DNA of 64,000 nt, taken from NCBI GenBank assembly GCA_028023455.1, contig JAQFVV010006306.1, forward strand, positions 2,879,001 to 2,943,000, given 5' to 3'. Within the stretch, counting starts at the first letter, position 1, and the number at the start of each line of letters is the position of its first letter. The position numbers and the translations under genes were made by a program. This stretch comes from Epiperipatus broadwayi. Its lineage: Eukaryota > Onychophora > Udeonychophora > Euonychophora > Peripatidae. Under the pieces are notes generated by a model. It searched no databases and had not been told where the DNA came from. It saw only the letters and a program-made list of their open reading frames with translations. This document shows, piece by piece, positions 32,539 through 43,770 of the stretch.

Positions 32539-32599
32539 GATAATCTGGATCAACTGATGATTGCTGGTTTAGCATGAAATACATATATTGATGATTATT
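32539..32599 (+). ncRNA. Type I hammerhead ribozyme, R family (core intact, compensatory stem I change)
   Basis: Core CTGATGA (32554-32560), stem II TGCT-GGTTT-AGCA, GAAA (32576-32579), stem III ATACATAT, cleavage base A32587. Stem I reads ATCAA before the core and TTGAT after the cleavage site. In the 12.7-kb and 31.95-kb copies the same positions are ACCAA and TTGGT. Both sides have changed so that pairing is kept (C-G to U-A). The distal TAATC/GATTA helix is intact. Confidence 0.85.
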
Positions 32600-33933
32600 T
32601 ATCTTTTCAACATATATGTGTTCAAATGTATCAGAGTTATAAGATAGAGTGGAGAGTGGTGGGTTGTGTGAAAGTCTGTGCTCATATACCCTATATATTT
32701 AGTCTTTTTAATATTTATCTTTGATCTACTTTCTTATTTTTATCTAACAACTTTTGCAATATTTCCTAAAGTTCTGCAGCATTATTTGTAAAAATAATTA
32801 TATCTTATCTAAACAATCTAGTTAATTTGAATAATCTTCAAGTATTTTTATTCCCCTAGCTCTTCGTCTTTAACTCATGTAATACTGCTTGTAAATCTGC
32901 TATAAAATGTTTTGGAGATATGGACTCATCCTTTGGTTAAACTTATCAGTATTAATTCACTTGATGTTACCAATTTAATCACAATTATTGCATTTTGATT
33001 ATTGCATATTCTTCTGAATATGATGATATTCTGGATCCATATCTTATGATCCAGAGCTTTAATTGCTGTGAAAATGCTTGTAGAATCAAATGTCTTTTCA
33101 TGATCTATAAATCTAAAACATAGTGCCAATTTGAATTCATTGATCCTTTCTTCATATATAAATCTAAAACATAATGCCATCTTGAATTCATTGATCTTTT
33201 TTTAATTTTTCTCAATACATAAATGTAATTCACTGTGCTAAAATCACTTTTAATTTCAATTTGTTCTTTTTTGTGATTTGCATCCATTGTTCTCTTTAGC
33301 AAGTTATTATTTTATTAAAGATTTTGTGTAGAACTAATAAAAGACTGATAGGTTTGTAATTTTTAATATCTTCTTTCAATATCAATATTCTGCATTCTTC
33401 CAGTTGTCTGGTACATTTTTATCATTTAGTCATTTGGTATATAGTTTTGCCACCAGTTTGTCTATTTCTTGACATCCTTCTTTTGAAATATAAATAATAA
33501 TTCTATTATTTCTTAAATTGTTTTTTGTTCTTTGTAGATTTAAATGCATATCTCATTTCTTCATTTAAAATGTGTAACAATTCAGATGTAATAATTGTAG
33601 AGATTGCTTTGTTCCTGGTTTTTTTTATTATATTATGTAATCGTTCGTAGAACTCTTCCATGCATTTCGTTATGTCATTTTCCTTTTTAGTAAGAATTCT
33701 ATCTTCTTATTGCTTAATTAACTCTTCTTTAATATCTGGATGTTATTTTCTACTTTTCAAACTTTTATAGCTTTCCTTGCTAATTCATAATATATTTTAT
33801 TCTATCATTATTAACTCTTCCACCTACCATTTTGCAAAATTCCCGATATTTGATGTTTTTTTTTTTTTTAATGGGCCATTTTCAAATATTTTCATATTCC
33901 ATTTTTCTTCATGTACTATTTTAAAATTTATAA

Positions 33934-35375
33934 TACACCTGGGTCTTGTTTTATGCGGTAGATAGGTTCCTCAGAAAACGCGCACAAAAGAAATTGCACA
34001 AAAATAGACTTACATTACCTTGATAAATGGGGGATATACTGCATTTTTCCAAAAATCGCATAAAAGCAAAGTAACAACTTATAATTACTTTAAAATTCGC
34101 ATAAAACAAAAAATAAAATAAAATATGACTAATAAAAAATTTCAAATTTGAAAAAAATTGATACAAGACAAACTTTTTTTATTAACTACAGTATTTAATT
34201 TTATTCAAAACAATATATTTTTATGTATAATTTTTCATTTTTTTCCATACATGTACTGTATTTTAATTATTATCGCTATTTGAGACATCAGATTCATCAT
34301 GATGTGAGGTACTATAGCTTCTCCTTAAACGAAGTCAAGAGGAAATACAACTAAAACGTTTTCAAATTGCTGTTGATCCTTCCCATTTTGCTAAGCAATC
34401 TAAAATTGATATTTTTCTTTCCAAAGAAATTCATTTTCTTGGGTGTTTTTCCTCTCCATTAGGGTAAAGTAAAAGTTTAAAATAAAAAAAGAACTTAGAC
34501 TTACAATAATAAAAAGGCATCGACTCATCATTATTGGACAAAATTTAATTAAAACAATTAAAAATTAAATTCTTATTTTTGTCTTTAATTTTTTAATTTT
34601 CAATTCCGTTTAAAAATCAAATTTTATCGCTTCACATCACGTTATATAATTTTTAAATTGTTAATTATAATTAAAAATCAGATTTTAATTGTCAAATTTA
34701 ATTGTGCCCACCGCTGTTACTAACTTTTTAAAAATAAACTTGCGGACACTAAATGATTAATTGATTACGTGTACTCTTTTTATAAAAAGCAAAAATAGAA
34801 CGTGATTTAAAATGCAAAAACACAACATACATAGTATTTTTCATCTATAACATTTAAACAGGTTTACATTATAGTCTTGTAAAATGTATTACTTGTGGAC
34901 ACTAAATGATTAATTGATTACGTACTCTTTTTTAAAAAAGCAAAAATAGAACGTGATTTAAAATGCAAAAACAACAACATACATAGTGTAGGCATCTATA
35001 ACGTTTGAACAGATTTACATTATAATCTTGTAAAATTTAATGAGTGTATATAAAATGAGGAAATCCTGATTTTAAGTCAATTATGAACTTCTTTATTGCA
35101 TAAATCTATTATAGTACTATTATTAAGTGCTTAAAATATTGAAATTATTAGATGGAAGTCGAACTCCGATAATGCGCTATTGCTTTAAATATGATGTGTG
35201 AGTGCGCGAAATTTATAATATTTAAAGTAATAGCGCATTATCGGAGCTCGACTTCTGATCTAATAATTTTTATCACATAAAAGAAAACCACATACAAAGA
35301 TCTTAAGAAGAAACATGAATCGCATAACTTCAAAATCGCATTAAATAAATCCGCATAAAACGAGACTCGGGTGTA
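33934..35375. mobile_element. TA-flanked DNA transposon, CACCTGGGTC type (second copy)
   Basis: Left end CACCTGGGTCTTGTTTTATG (33936) and right end CATAAAACGAGACTCGGGTG (to 35373), with TA on both sides. Length 1438 bp. It is in inverse orientation to the copy at 17.9 kb. It contains a 152-bp internal tandem duplication (from 34739 and 34891, starting ACTTG.GGACACTAAATGA) and a palindrome around GATAATGCGCTATT and its complement (35160-35260). A 71-codon open frame (34166-33951, minus) shares its N-terminal half with one in the other copy. It disrupts the LINE upstream region. Confidence 0.85.
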
Positions 35376-35600
35376 CAATTATTTTATAAAATTTATTTTT
35401 CTTGCCTTTTGTTCTGACAAATCAATAACTGGATTATCATAATTTAAAGATTCATATAATTTATGTTCGATAGACAATGATGCTGTTAACTTGGACAGTT
35501 TTTTTAATCATAAAATTTTTTGTTTATTTTTTATTAATTTTGTTTTAGAAAAACAAACAAAAAAATTATTTCTTATACAAAAAATTCTTGATCCATTGGA
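35376..35600. other. Possible continuation of the LINE upstream region
   Basis: The minus-strand sequence from 35376 to about 35500 may continue the LINE interrupted by the TA element, but no diagnostic motif remains. Confidence 0.3.
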
Positions 35601-35604
35601 TATG

Positions 35605-35750
35605 CACTTACTACTTTTCACTATTCATTATCTCCTTCTATTGATCCTGAAGTGCATTTAGCACTTTTCACTATTCATTGTCTCCTTCTATTGGTCCCAA
35701 AGTGCACTTTTCACGATTCATTATCTCCTTCTATTGGTCCCAAAGTTAAA
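35605..35750. repeat. Imperfect tandem repeat, about 43-50 bp, three units
   Basis: ACTTTTCACTATTCATTATC, then TCCTTCTATTG and GTGCA, recurs three times starting near 35613, 35663 and 35706. The units vary in length. No coding meaning seen. Confidence 0.7.
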
Positions 35751-36780
35751 GCTGTGGAAATTCATGTCATAAAAATGCATAAATTATTTTTTTATATCTA
35801 TCATTGACAAATCATGATTCCAATGCAGTGCTTTCTGCATAGTTTTTAATATTTATAATTCAGAGATTTGTTTCTTTTTTACTGTAGAAAAAAAATTAAC
35901 TTCTCCCTAAATTTTTTTTCATTTTGCTGCAACTTTAAGCAAAAGTTTTTGGTTTGCCTTCATCTTTCTATTAAAATTCCTATCAACATAACTTTTATAT
36001 TGTACTTGGCACATGCATCGAGCAAGTAATCGTCGGCTTCTGTTTAAATAGCATGCGAGCGCAACTTCCACCTTTCAATTCATTTTTATATACTTTCAGA
36101 AAAGATAATTTTTATTTTTTTTATAATAAAAATTCATGATTTTGTGGTGATTTTTCCAATTAGCATAATTTTTTTAATATTTCCCCCCAATTTTGTTGTT
36201 TTTTCGATTTATTGTTTATCAAGAAATTTACAAGGGAGAATAATAGATTATTCACCTGATTCAACCATGGGTAGTGATTTTGCCACATAGGATTTGGAGT
36301 TGATGCTTTCTTGTAGTTTTCCATAACTGATTTCTTAAAAGTAACAGTAATTACAGTTCCTAAAAAAAAATTTTTTTTATCAATATGTGCAGTAGTGGTT
36401 TTTCCTGATCAGATCAAAAATAAATTTTTATTACTGAGTTTTATCAAGACTTAAGTTTTCAAACACTGATAAGTATTTTTTTCCCAATTATTATTTGATA
36501 AAAAAAATACATGACAAAATATTTTTTGATACTAACAAGAAAGGTGTTGGGCTTGGTAAATTTATACCTTGAACTATTGCATTTTTTTTTCAATAATAGG
36601 AATTTATTTTAGGTCATCTGTATATCGGAAGATTAGAGGATGTATGGGGTCTTGACCAGAAACAAAAATGTGTTTAATGACAATTGAAAAATTCCAAGGT
36701 GTTAAAAGTGAAAATTGTGATAAAAATTTATTAAATTGATCCTATTATATACCTCTTTACCATAATCTAAATTTTAGAGC
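35751..36780. other. AT-rich DNA, nothing recognised
   Basis: Short T and A tracts only. Confidence 0.4.
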
Positions 36781-37257
36781 TGCATACCCGATACATAGAG
36801 AGATGATAATTGGTGAAACTATCAAGAAATTTATTGATCGGAATGGCATGAAATAATATGATCCCTCGAACCAGTAAAATGAGATTTCAGTTGATAGGTC
36901 TGTACAGTAGCCATAATGGCCATATGTGTCATATGGACTTGCATACCCGATACATAGAGAGATGATAATTGGTGAAACTATCAAGAAATTTATTGATTGG
37001 AATGGCATGAAATAATATGATCCCTCAAACCAGTAAAATTAGATTTCAGTTGATGGGTCTGTACAGTAGCCATAATGGCCATATGTGTCATATGGACTTG
37101 CATACCCGATACATAGAGAGATGATAATTGGTGAAACTATCAAGAAATTTATTGATCAGAATGGCATGAAATAATATGATCCCTTGAACCAGTAAAATGA
37201 GATTTCAGTTGATGGGTCTATACAGTAGCCATAATGGCCATATGTGTCATATGGACT
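36781..37257. repeat. 159-bp satellite, three tandem units
   Basis: Units start at about 36781, 36940 and 37099 with TGCATACCCGATACATAGAG. Spacing is exactly 159 bp and similarity is very high, with a few substitutions such as GATCGG/GATTGG/GATCAG. The period is a multiple of three, so an open frame crosses the first unit boundary on the minus strand (83 codons, hydrophobic, including LIVSPIIISLCIGYA). There is no further evidence that it is coding. Confidence 0.9.
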
Positions 37258-39090
37258 TGTATTAAAATGCAACTTCTGATGTTGAACAATGTCTGGTTAG
37301 TCAATCTATGACGTTAGTAGTTTTGCAGTATTCAAAACAAAGTGCTATGCTGTCTGCCTAAAAAAGGCATGGAAGTTTTTTTGACTTTGTAGGGTGGTCA
37401 TTGGATGCATGGTAAAATTACTCAGATATGTTGTTTTATTGCATATCAACTGAAATGGAGATTGGCGATGAGTACCAAACTCCACCCCAGTCTGCTTCTT
37501 CAAGAGTCTTGTGTGATGTGCCAACTCCACCAATATCTATCCATAGATGCTTTATCTCTGTAATCAAAGTAGGATGAGACACTCGTAGTTTAATGGATAA
37601 ATATCTGGATATTTGCTTACATATTTATTATTTTGCTGCATGGCTACAGTAACGTTTAATTAATTGCAAACAATTATTTTGTAGTAATCATTTGATTTTA
37701 TGTTTTAGATGGATTCTGCTTAACAAGTGAAAAATATGACATTAAAACAAGATGCACTAAATGTAAACTTTTTCCTGTTTTGTACATCTATGTGTCATTT
37801 ACAGCCTGAAGGCTATTTTCAACTAACTTATCCATCTCTACTATGTTCCCTTCATTGATTGTACACAGAATACCTATAAAGAAAAGAATACTAGTGGCAT
37901 TTTGAGGAAAAATGATAGATAGTTAAGTCTTGTCATATATCATTTTATTGGAAATTTTATAAGTCATGTAATGAAACTTATTAAAAACACACCTTTATCT
38001 GATCAGTGGTGAATCTTTATGTGAGGATTCACCACAATAATCATCAATTTGTATCCACTATTTTGATTTACAATTAATTATTAACTATTATGATCTTTAA
38101 AAAAACTTATGAAATTTTTTTGAAAAAACAACTAACAGGTTTTTAAAATGATGATCATTTTATAACAGTGACTTCTTCTGAAAATAAAATGATGACATTT
38201 AAGCTTAAAATGTACAGCATAGTACAAAGTATATTCAATATACAATATTATGTTTTGATTATAAAATTAAAATACAATTAACATACTTTTTCTTATGTTT
38301 ATCTTGTGCTCTTCAAGACAATAAGTGCTTTCATTTACGATATATCCAAAATAAAAAATAATTTCCTTATTAATGATTACAAAACAAATAAAAATGTCAC
38401 TTTCAATACAACTGCACTAATAATAAATTTCAAAATATTTCCATTAAGTAAAATATATTTACCCAGTCAATTTTGAATTAAAATTAGTATGAACATTATT
38501 TTCCCTACAGGTGACAATACAATCATAATTATAAAAAATGATCAGCATAATTGTATGTTATTTTGAAGGGAGGGAGTAGAAAAAAATGATTTCTTGTATT
38601 ATGTAAATAATAATCAAATTTATATGATTAAAGGTTGCTAAACATAAATTTAAAATATCATTGACTTGCTCAATTTTAAATTAATCATTTTGTACTTTGT
38701 TTCCGATATTTAAGATAATATAGCTTTTATTATAATTATAAAAAATTCATTTTTCTAGTATTTAATCATTTACATGATTAAGATTTCAGAAATCAACTAT
38801 ACATTATATTTCTTTAGCAAATTTTTATTTAATTTCACTGCATTTCTATAAAAAAAAATCACAAGTGTTGTGCTAAAAAAAAATAACAGTGGTGCAAAAA
38901 ATATTCAAATTTTCATTGGTTAGATATTACTAAAATAAAACTTATGATAATGGAATACAAAGTGCATCAAAAGTAAATTTTAAAATGTACATTGTGCTAA
39001 TTTTTTTTTTTAATTTTAAAATATATGTTGTGGCTAATTAATTTTTTTCTTTATGCTTTATTTTACTTCAATAACTCATGATTCCAAATA
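37258..39090. other. AT-rich DNA, nothing recognised
   Basis: Unstructured sequence between the satellite and the C element. Short open frames look random. Confidence 0.4.
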
Positions 39091-39180
39091 TATTATTATC
39101 TAAAAAACAATGAGGATTGCCAATTCCTCTACAAGCTTTGTGTTAAATGCTTAGCCAGAGCCAGCACTTAAAATATCTGT

Positions 39181-39256
39181 CAGGAACCTCTCCCCTAACC
39201 CCTGACCATGGTTTCATGCTTTGGCACTCCTCAGAGAGGTGTCAGGGTAGGTATTT
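39181..39256 (-). ncRNA. Type I hammerhead ribozyme, C family (core intact)
   Basis: On the minus strand: core CTGAGGA (39234-39228), stem II GTGC-CAAA-GCAT, GAAA, the palindromic stem III ACCATGGT, and a GUC cleavage triplet whose C is complementary to 39204. Stem I pairs CACCTCT before the core with AGGGGTT after the site, including one G-U, followed by an internal loop and further distal pairs (CCT/AGG). No core base deviates. Confidence 0.85.
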
Positions 39257-39657
39257 TTAGATCTAGTGTCTGAACCATGGTCAGGGGTTTGGGGAGGGGT
39301 TCCTGACAGAGATATTTTAAGTGCTGGCTCTGGCTAAGCACTTAACACAAAGCTTGTAGAGGAATTGGCAATCCTCATTGTTTTATAACACAAGCTTAAG
39401 AGATAGGGTCATGTGATCTATGCCTCTTATTTTGACTATTTATAGTCTCTGCCATAAGTCTTACGCAATTTTTATATTGCTAAGGCAACTAGTATATGGT
39501 ATGGCTGAAGATCTTATCAGCCCCATATAGCTATTTGAGATGGATAGCTGAATTTGAAGACATGTAGATGTCTGAAAATTTCAGATTTTCCACTCAATAG
39601 ATAACTTTTAGTTAAATGCTGGCTTTGGGTTGGTATTTTTAGATCTAGTGTCTGAAC

Positions 39658-39724
39658 CTATCCTGACACCTCTCTGAGGAGTGCCAAAGCATGAAACCAT
39701 GGTCAGGGGTTTGGGGAGGGGTTC
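39658..39724 (+). ncRNA. Type I hammerhead ribozyme, C family (core intact)
   Basis: Core CTGAGGA (39674-39680), stem II GTGC-CAAA-GCAT (39681-39692), GAAA (39693-39696), stem III ACCATGGT, GUC ending at 39704. Stem I: CCTATCCTGACACCTCT before the core against AGGGGTTTGGGGAGGGG after the site, with a proximal 6-bp helix, an internal loop and a distal helix. Textbook core. Confidence 0.85.
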
Positions 39725-39872
39725 CTGACAGAGATATTTTAAGTGCTAGCTCTGGCTAAGCATTTAACACAAAGCTTTTAGAGGAATTGACAATCCTCAT
39801 TGTTTTATAACTTACAAGCTTAAGAGATAGGGTCATGTGATCTATGACTCTTATTTTGACTATTATTATCTA

Positions 39873-41060
39873 GTTATATAAGAAACAAAATGGTAGCCTC
39901 AATGAAAAAAAAATTTTTTTTTAAAAATTATAGCTACCAAAATGTTTTTATAGCATTTATCCATAAGCTAATATTATTTTTTAAATAATATGCTTAGTAA
40001 AATATTTATTCGTTAATTAACACTTTTTTCCAATTTAAGCTTTAAATATTTTTAATCAAATTTTTATATAGTAACATATTTTTTCACATTGGAACCCTTT
40101 ATAATTGCTTTTTTTATGTGAAACTTTTGATTTACAATGCACTTTGGGGATTCATTAACCAGATGAAACATGCATAATTTTAAAATTTATCTTCAGAAAT
40201 TATGAATAAAAATTTTTAAAGTTAAAATATCTATTCTTATTATTTTAAATATGTAATGATTATATTTTTTCAGCTGTATTACATTTCTTGGTATCTTATT
40301 TTTCTGATAACATACACTATTTGGTTTTTGCATAATGCAAATTGAAATTATCATAAAAATTATATCTTAACATTATAGGACTAAAATCATACCTTTAGCA
40401 CATACTGAGATGATTTGATGGTGCTACCATTGCTTTTGGCTTTTCACTATTTTGTAGTTTTCTATAATTGATATTTGCTACTTTGCCTGTATTTAATGAT
40501 AGAAATTGAAACTAAAATTAGTAATTTAAAAAAATCTGAAGATGTTAGTATTATACAGATATACAAATATACACATTTCAAAATTCAAAACATTTAAAGA
40601 AACTGACAATACCACTGATTGGTTAAATCATAATGCAAAGAAAAACAATGCCATTGATTAGTAAATTATTTGTTTTCTGACTTTTAGAGTGACATTTTTT
40701 GTTACGTTGGAGAAAAAATGTAACTTTCAGTAATTTATTTACATAATTATGCTTATTTATGCAATATATTTGTAAAATATTTATTTTAAATCAAAATTAT
40801 ATGTGATTAAAGTTAGATTTTATTTGAAAATTGTTTTTAAGAAAAGTGATTAAAATTTTAGTTACGGTAAAGCAGACGTTATTATCATTTACTGAAAAGA
40901 AATGGTTCTTAAAAACTGGTGAAGATATTTTTTGTGAAATTTGAATAATAAGATATGTAGTTCTAAATTTTAGAACATATTTTCATTGGTTTATTATGTC
41001 TCAATTAAAATTTGTTTTGATATTACAAATGGAATTCAAATAAATATTTTTGTTCAATAA
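39873..41060. other. AT-rich DNA, nothing recognised
   Basis: No features found. Confidence 0.4.
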
Positions 41061-41353
41061 TTTTTATAAAATACTATAACTTTATCTTTTTTATTGCATT
41101 GCCAAATCCATATAGTATTAATATCTATGTTCTTTATTACTTTTTACAATGCTTTTTTACAACCCAGACAGTTTCAATTGTCCCAAAAATCCTCTTCAGA
41201 ACTTCTACTTATCTACTTATATTTCCAAAACTTAAATATAAGTAGAAGTTCTGAAGAAGATTGTTGGGGCAATCGAAACCGTCTGGGTTCTAAAAAAGCA
41301 CTGTAAAACATAAAGAATATAGATGATATTAATATTATATTTTTTATAAATAT
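41061..41353. mobile_element. F-family hairpin element
   Basis: TTTTTATAAA is repeated at 41061-41070 and 41341-41350 as a likely duplication. The left one-sided tail ACTTTATC..TTATTGCATTGCC precedes CCATATAGTATTAATATC. The arms pair over AACCCAGACAGTTTCAATTG against CAATCGAAACCGTCTGGGTT, and AGAACTTCTACTTATCTACT against AAGTAGAAGTTCTGAAGAAG. The right arm carries CTGAAGAAGATTG-TTGGGG-CAATCGAAACCGTC, the F hammerhead-like module. Confidence 0.8.
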
Positions 41354-42061
41354 GAGTAGGTTAAGATTCAATATGAAAAGAACCACTGCTATTATATTTT
41401 CTTATTTTTCAAAATTCTAATATTATTTTTCAGAATGTCTTATTTATAAACTTATATTTGTAATTAATAACCTAAAGATTATCAATATATAATATAGAAT
41501 AAACATTTAATTATAAAAAATAAAATGTGACTGAAACTGTCACTAGGGTTTTTAAAAAGTGTTATTCCAGTTGACTAGTAAATGGGTTAAATGAAAATAA
41601 TAATCACTTTGCTTTCGATTATTTAATTAAAAGAAGCAGCAAAATTGAAAAAGAATAAGAATATTATAAACTCCATGGTAAATTGATATTGTCTCTCAGA
41701 TTGTTTGATTTAAAAAATATTGTAAATAATAATTTGTACCTTTATAGAAGTAGTTATTTTTATGCATCATTATTAATTTTTCTACTAAGTGTGTATTTAT
41801 TAATTACAATGAAGCCATAATATCTACTATATTTTGTTGTAATATTTTTCATATGAATTGTGTATGGTGGATAATAGATCGTGTTTGTTTATAAGTTTTA
41901 ATTAAATCTTGTTTACTGTACTGTAGATATATAGTACTTTACCATTCATATATATATTTAACATAGATCTTTTTATTTATAAAGGATGTGCATTAATAGT
42001 TGAATGTAATATGGAATATTTAAATTTTAAATTTAGAATCTCATTTCTCATCTCGCATTCA
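41354..42061. other. AT-rich DNA, nothing recognised
   Basis: No features found. Confidence 0.4.
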
Positions 42062-42368
42062 GTCACGTTACTATTTGAGATCTAACGATTTTTCTTTCAA
42101 AAGTTCACCTTGACAATGGCAGATGCTATTTTGTCAAAATATCGGTATGTAATGGAAAATAATCCACAGTTCAACCCAAAAAATAATTTATCTAAATTAT
42201 GATTATAATGTAAAAGTCACATTACTATTTGAGATCTAACGATTTTTCTTTCAAAAGTTCACCTTGACAATAGCAGATGCTATTTCATCAAAATATCGGT
42301 ATGTAATAGAAAATAATCCACAGTTCAAACCAAAAAACAATTTATCTAAATTATGATTATAATGTGAA
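42062..42368. repeat. 154-bp tandem duplication
   Basis: GTCACGTTACTATTTGAGAT (42062) recurs as GTCACATTACTATTTGAGAT (42216), with about 150 bp repeated at very few differences. It includes a small inverted pair TTTGTCAAAATATCGG / TTGACAATGG. The unit is not shared elsewhere in the window. Confidence 0.9.
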
Positions 42369-42821
42369 TAAAAAAATTTAAATGGTAATGTAATTATTAA
42401 TAATAATGAAAGAATAATATATTTACTGTGGGTGCATGTTCAGTCATATAGTTACACTCAAAAAATAAATGTAATAAATAAAAACTTAATCTAATATATC
42501 TTTTTCTTTTTTAAGAAAAATGGATAATGGTGTCAGAATTTTTTTATTGATTATAAATTTTTCTGACATAACTCAGTAACATCTGCCAGAAATCTTCTAT
42601 CAAATTCAATGACTTTTCTAAAAGTTATCTTTTAATATGGTTATATCTTTAGCCTTTTTTTTTTTTTTAAAAAAATCATCTTAGAAAGAATTTTAACAAG
42701 TGATATATTGTACTATATTAAACTTTTTTGAAAGGGGAAAAAAATGAAGGAAAAGTGCCTGTGCTTTTGTATTTAGTGTGGAGATAATACGGTTAATATG
42801 AAATCATATTAGAGTTAGTGG
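42369..42821. other. No feature recognised
   Basis: AT-rich spacer with a T tract near 42658. Confidence 0.4.
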
Positions 42822-43078
42822 AATTAAACCACTAAAGTAACACATGATCACTATTTCCTATGCTTACACAACTCTGCCACCCATTGCAAGCCATAATAAT
42901 GGCTATTAGAAGCCTTTTCGCTGATGAAAGCCACAAGCTAGAAACCAGTCTGGGAATATTGGATGAGTAGGCATTAGCTAAGGATTTTATGTACAAACTT
43001 TCTATCATCCATTGAATATTATAGTTTGCACTCGTTGATACTAGTGTGTGGAGAAAGTTGTTATAGAATTAGTGGTAC
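42822..43078 (+). mobile_element. A-family element
   Basis: It starts with the A leader TTAAACCACTAAAGTAACAC and ATGATCACTATTTCCTATGC, contains arms CTCTGCCACCCATTGCAAG / CTTGCACTCGTTGATACTAG in diverged form, and ends GTGTGGAGAAAGTTGTTAT. The upstream half of the ribozyme is replaced by AGAAGCCTTTT. No flanking duplication recognised. Confidence 0.7.
42911..42970 (+). ncRNA. Hammerhead ribozyme, A family (core intact, stem I weak)
   Basis: Core CTGATGA (42921-42927), stem II AGC-CACAA-GCT with an outer A-A mismatch, GAAAC (42941-42945), stem III AC-CA-GT, GUC with C42950. The strand before the core reads TTTTCG instead of TTCCTCA, so stem I next to the core relies on wobble pairs and the distal helix is lost. 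Activity doubtful. Confidence 0.6.
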
Positions 43079-43770
43079 TGTTGCGAGAAGAAAAAAATAA
43101 CTGTTAACATAGCATTTGAGATAAATTCTTGTAAAATATATAAATTATAATGATTTTATTATTATTTCCTTCTTTTTTTGGACATTATATAATTGTAGTA
43201 TATACTTACATAATGCATACCATAGTTTCACTGCATTGCTTATTGGTTCTTTTGGTCTTTATTTTATTAAAGCTAGTTCGGATCAGATATGTTCAGAAAG
43301 AAATAATATTTAAGACTTTATGGATATGGTGATTTTCTTAATTCAATCAACATGTACTGAATATTCTCTTATTATTCATAATTTATGGCATGGTACCCTG
43401 GTCTAGAGTATTGTTTGATTAAGAATATCACAGATATATAATGAAAAGCAAGAATATGCGATAATATAGGTATTTCCCATTCACTGGTGGAAATCTAGTT
43501 TGATAACTAATGCACCCTTTCTTTGCTTTGACTCTGATCATTGAAATTATCAGTGTTATTTGTTTTTATATCTATGCATTTTGGATAATTATTATAATCG
43601 CTTTTTGTACTTCAACAACTAAATGCTAGTTATATTCCTGTTATCTGTCATAATCCCTCCAACATTTATTCAATTACATATAAAAGAGTGTGCCAAAGTC
43701 TTGGCTATTTATAATTATGTTACTTTTTTTCCCTACATAATTCAATCATTATTTTTCTATTATTGATATA
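43079..43770. other. No feature recognised
   Basis: AT-rich. The open frame at 43150-43332 (+) is hydrophobic and without similarity. Confidence 0.4.

Larger units (their letters stand above)
31803..32711. mobile_element. Composite R-family insertion in the LINE, 14-bp TSD
   Basis: TTTAGTCTTTTTAA is repeated exactly at 31803-31816 and 32698-32711. Between them lie an R unit in minus orientation (about 31860-32128), an inverted partial R unit in plus orientation (32130-32280), and a further plus R unit (32378-32697). Removing the insert restores the LINE reading across the gap. The duplication length matches those of the other hairpin families. Confidence 0.85.
31206..33935 (-). pseudogene. 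RTE-clade LINE reverse transcriptase, decayed and interrupted
   Basis: Minus-strand blocks follow in RT order. Upstream material near 33.7-33.9 kb is basic and helical. About 33.25-33.40 kb gives the conserved region with LKRTMDANHKKEQ and SDFSTVNYIYVLRK (family: NRL...LD.NQ..EQAGFR.G.STIDHI). About 33.08-33.12 kb gives FIDHEKTFDS, the RT palm block (F.D..KAFDS). Further down comes the GIRQGD-equivalent, a decayed RFADDI block near 32.8 kb, and the C-terminal YGSETW region and tail at 31.2-31.6 kb. It is interrupted by R elements (31817-32697) and cut on the left side of the coding start by the TA element at 33.93 kb. Many stops; non-functional. Confidence 0.8.
39091..39872. mobile_element. 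C-family hairpin element with 12-bp TSD and two intact ribozymes
   Basis: TATTATTATCTA is duplicated exactly at 39091-39102 and 39861-39872. The left arm starts CAATGAGGATTGCCAATTCC and pairs with GGAATTGGCAATCCTCATTG near 39361, through CTTAGCCAGAGCCAGCACTT and TCAGGAACCTCTCCCC. A second direct copy of the right arm ends the element near 39810. The tail GGGTCATGTGATCTATGACT lies at the right only. Ribozymes: minus strand at 39.2 kb, plus strand at 39.7 kb, and a truncated plus copy at 39.27 kb. Confidence 0.85.

Noticed and set aside
36757-37008. 83-codon hydrophobic open frame on the minus strand
   Set aside because: It is produced by the 159-bp satellite whose period is a multiple of three; no start context or similarity supports a protein.
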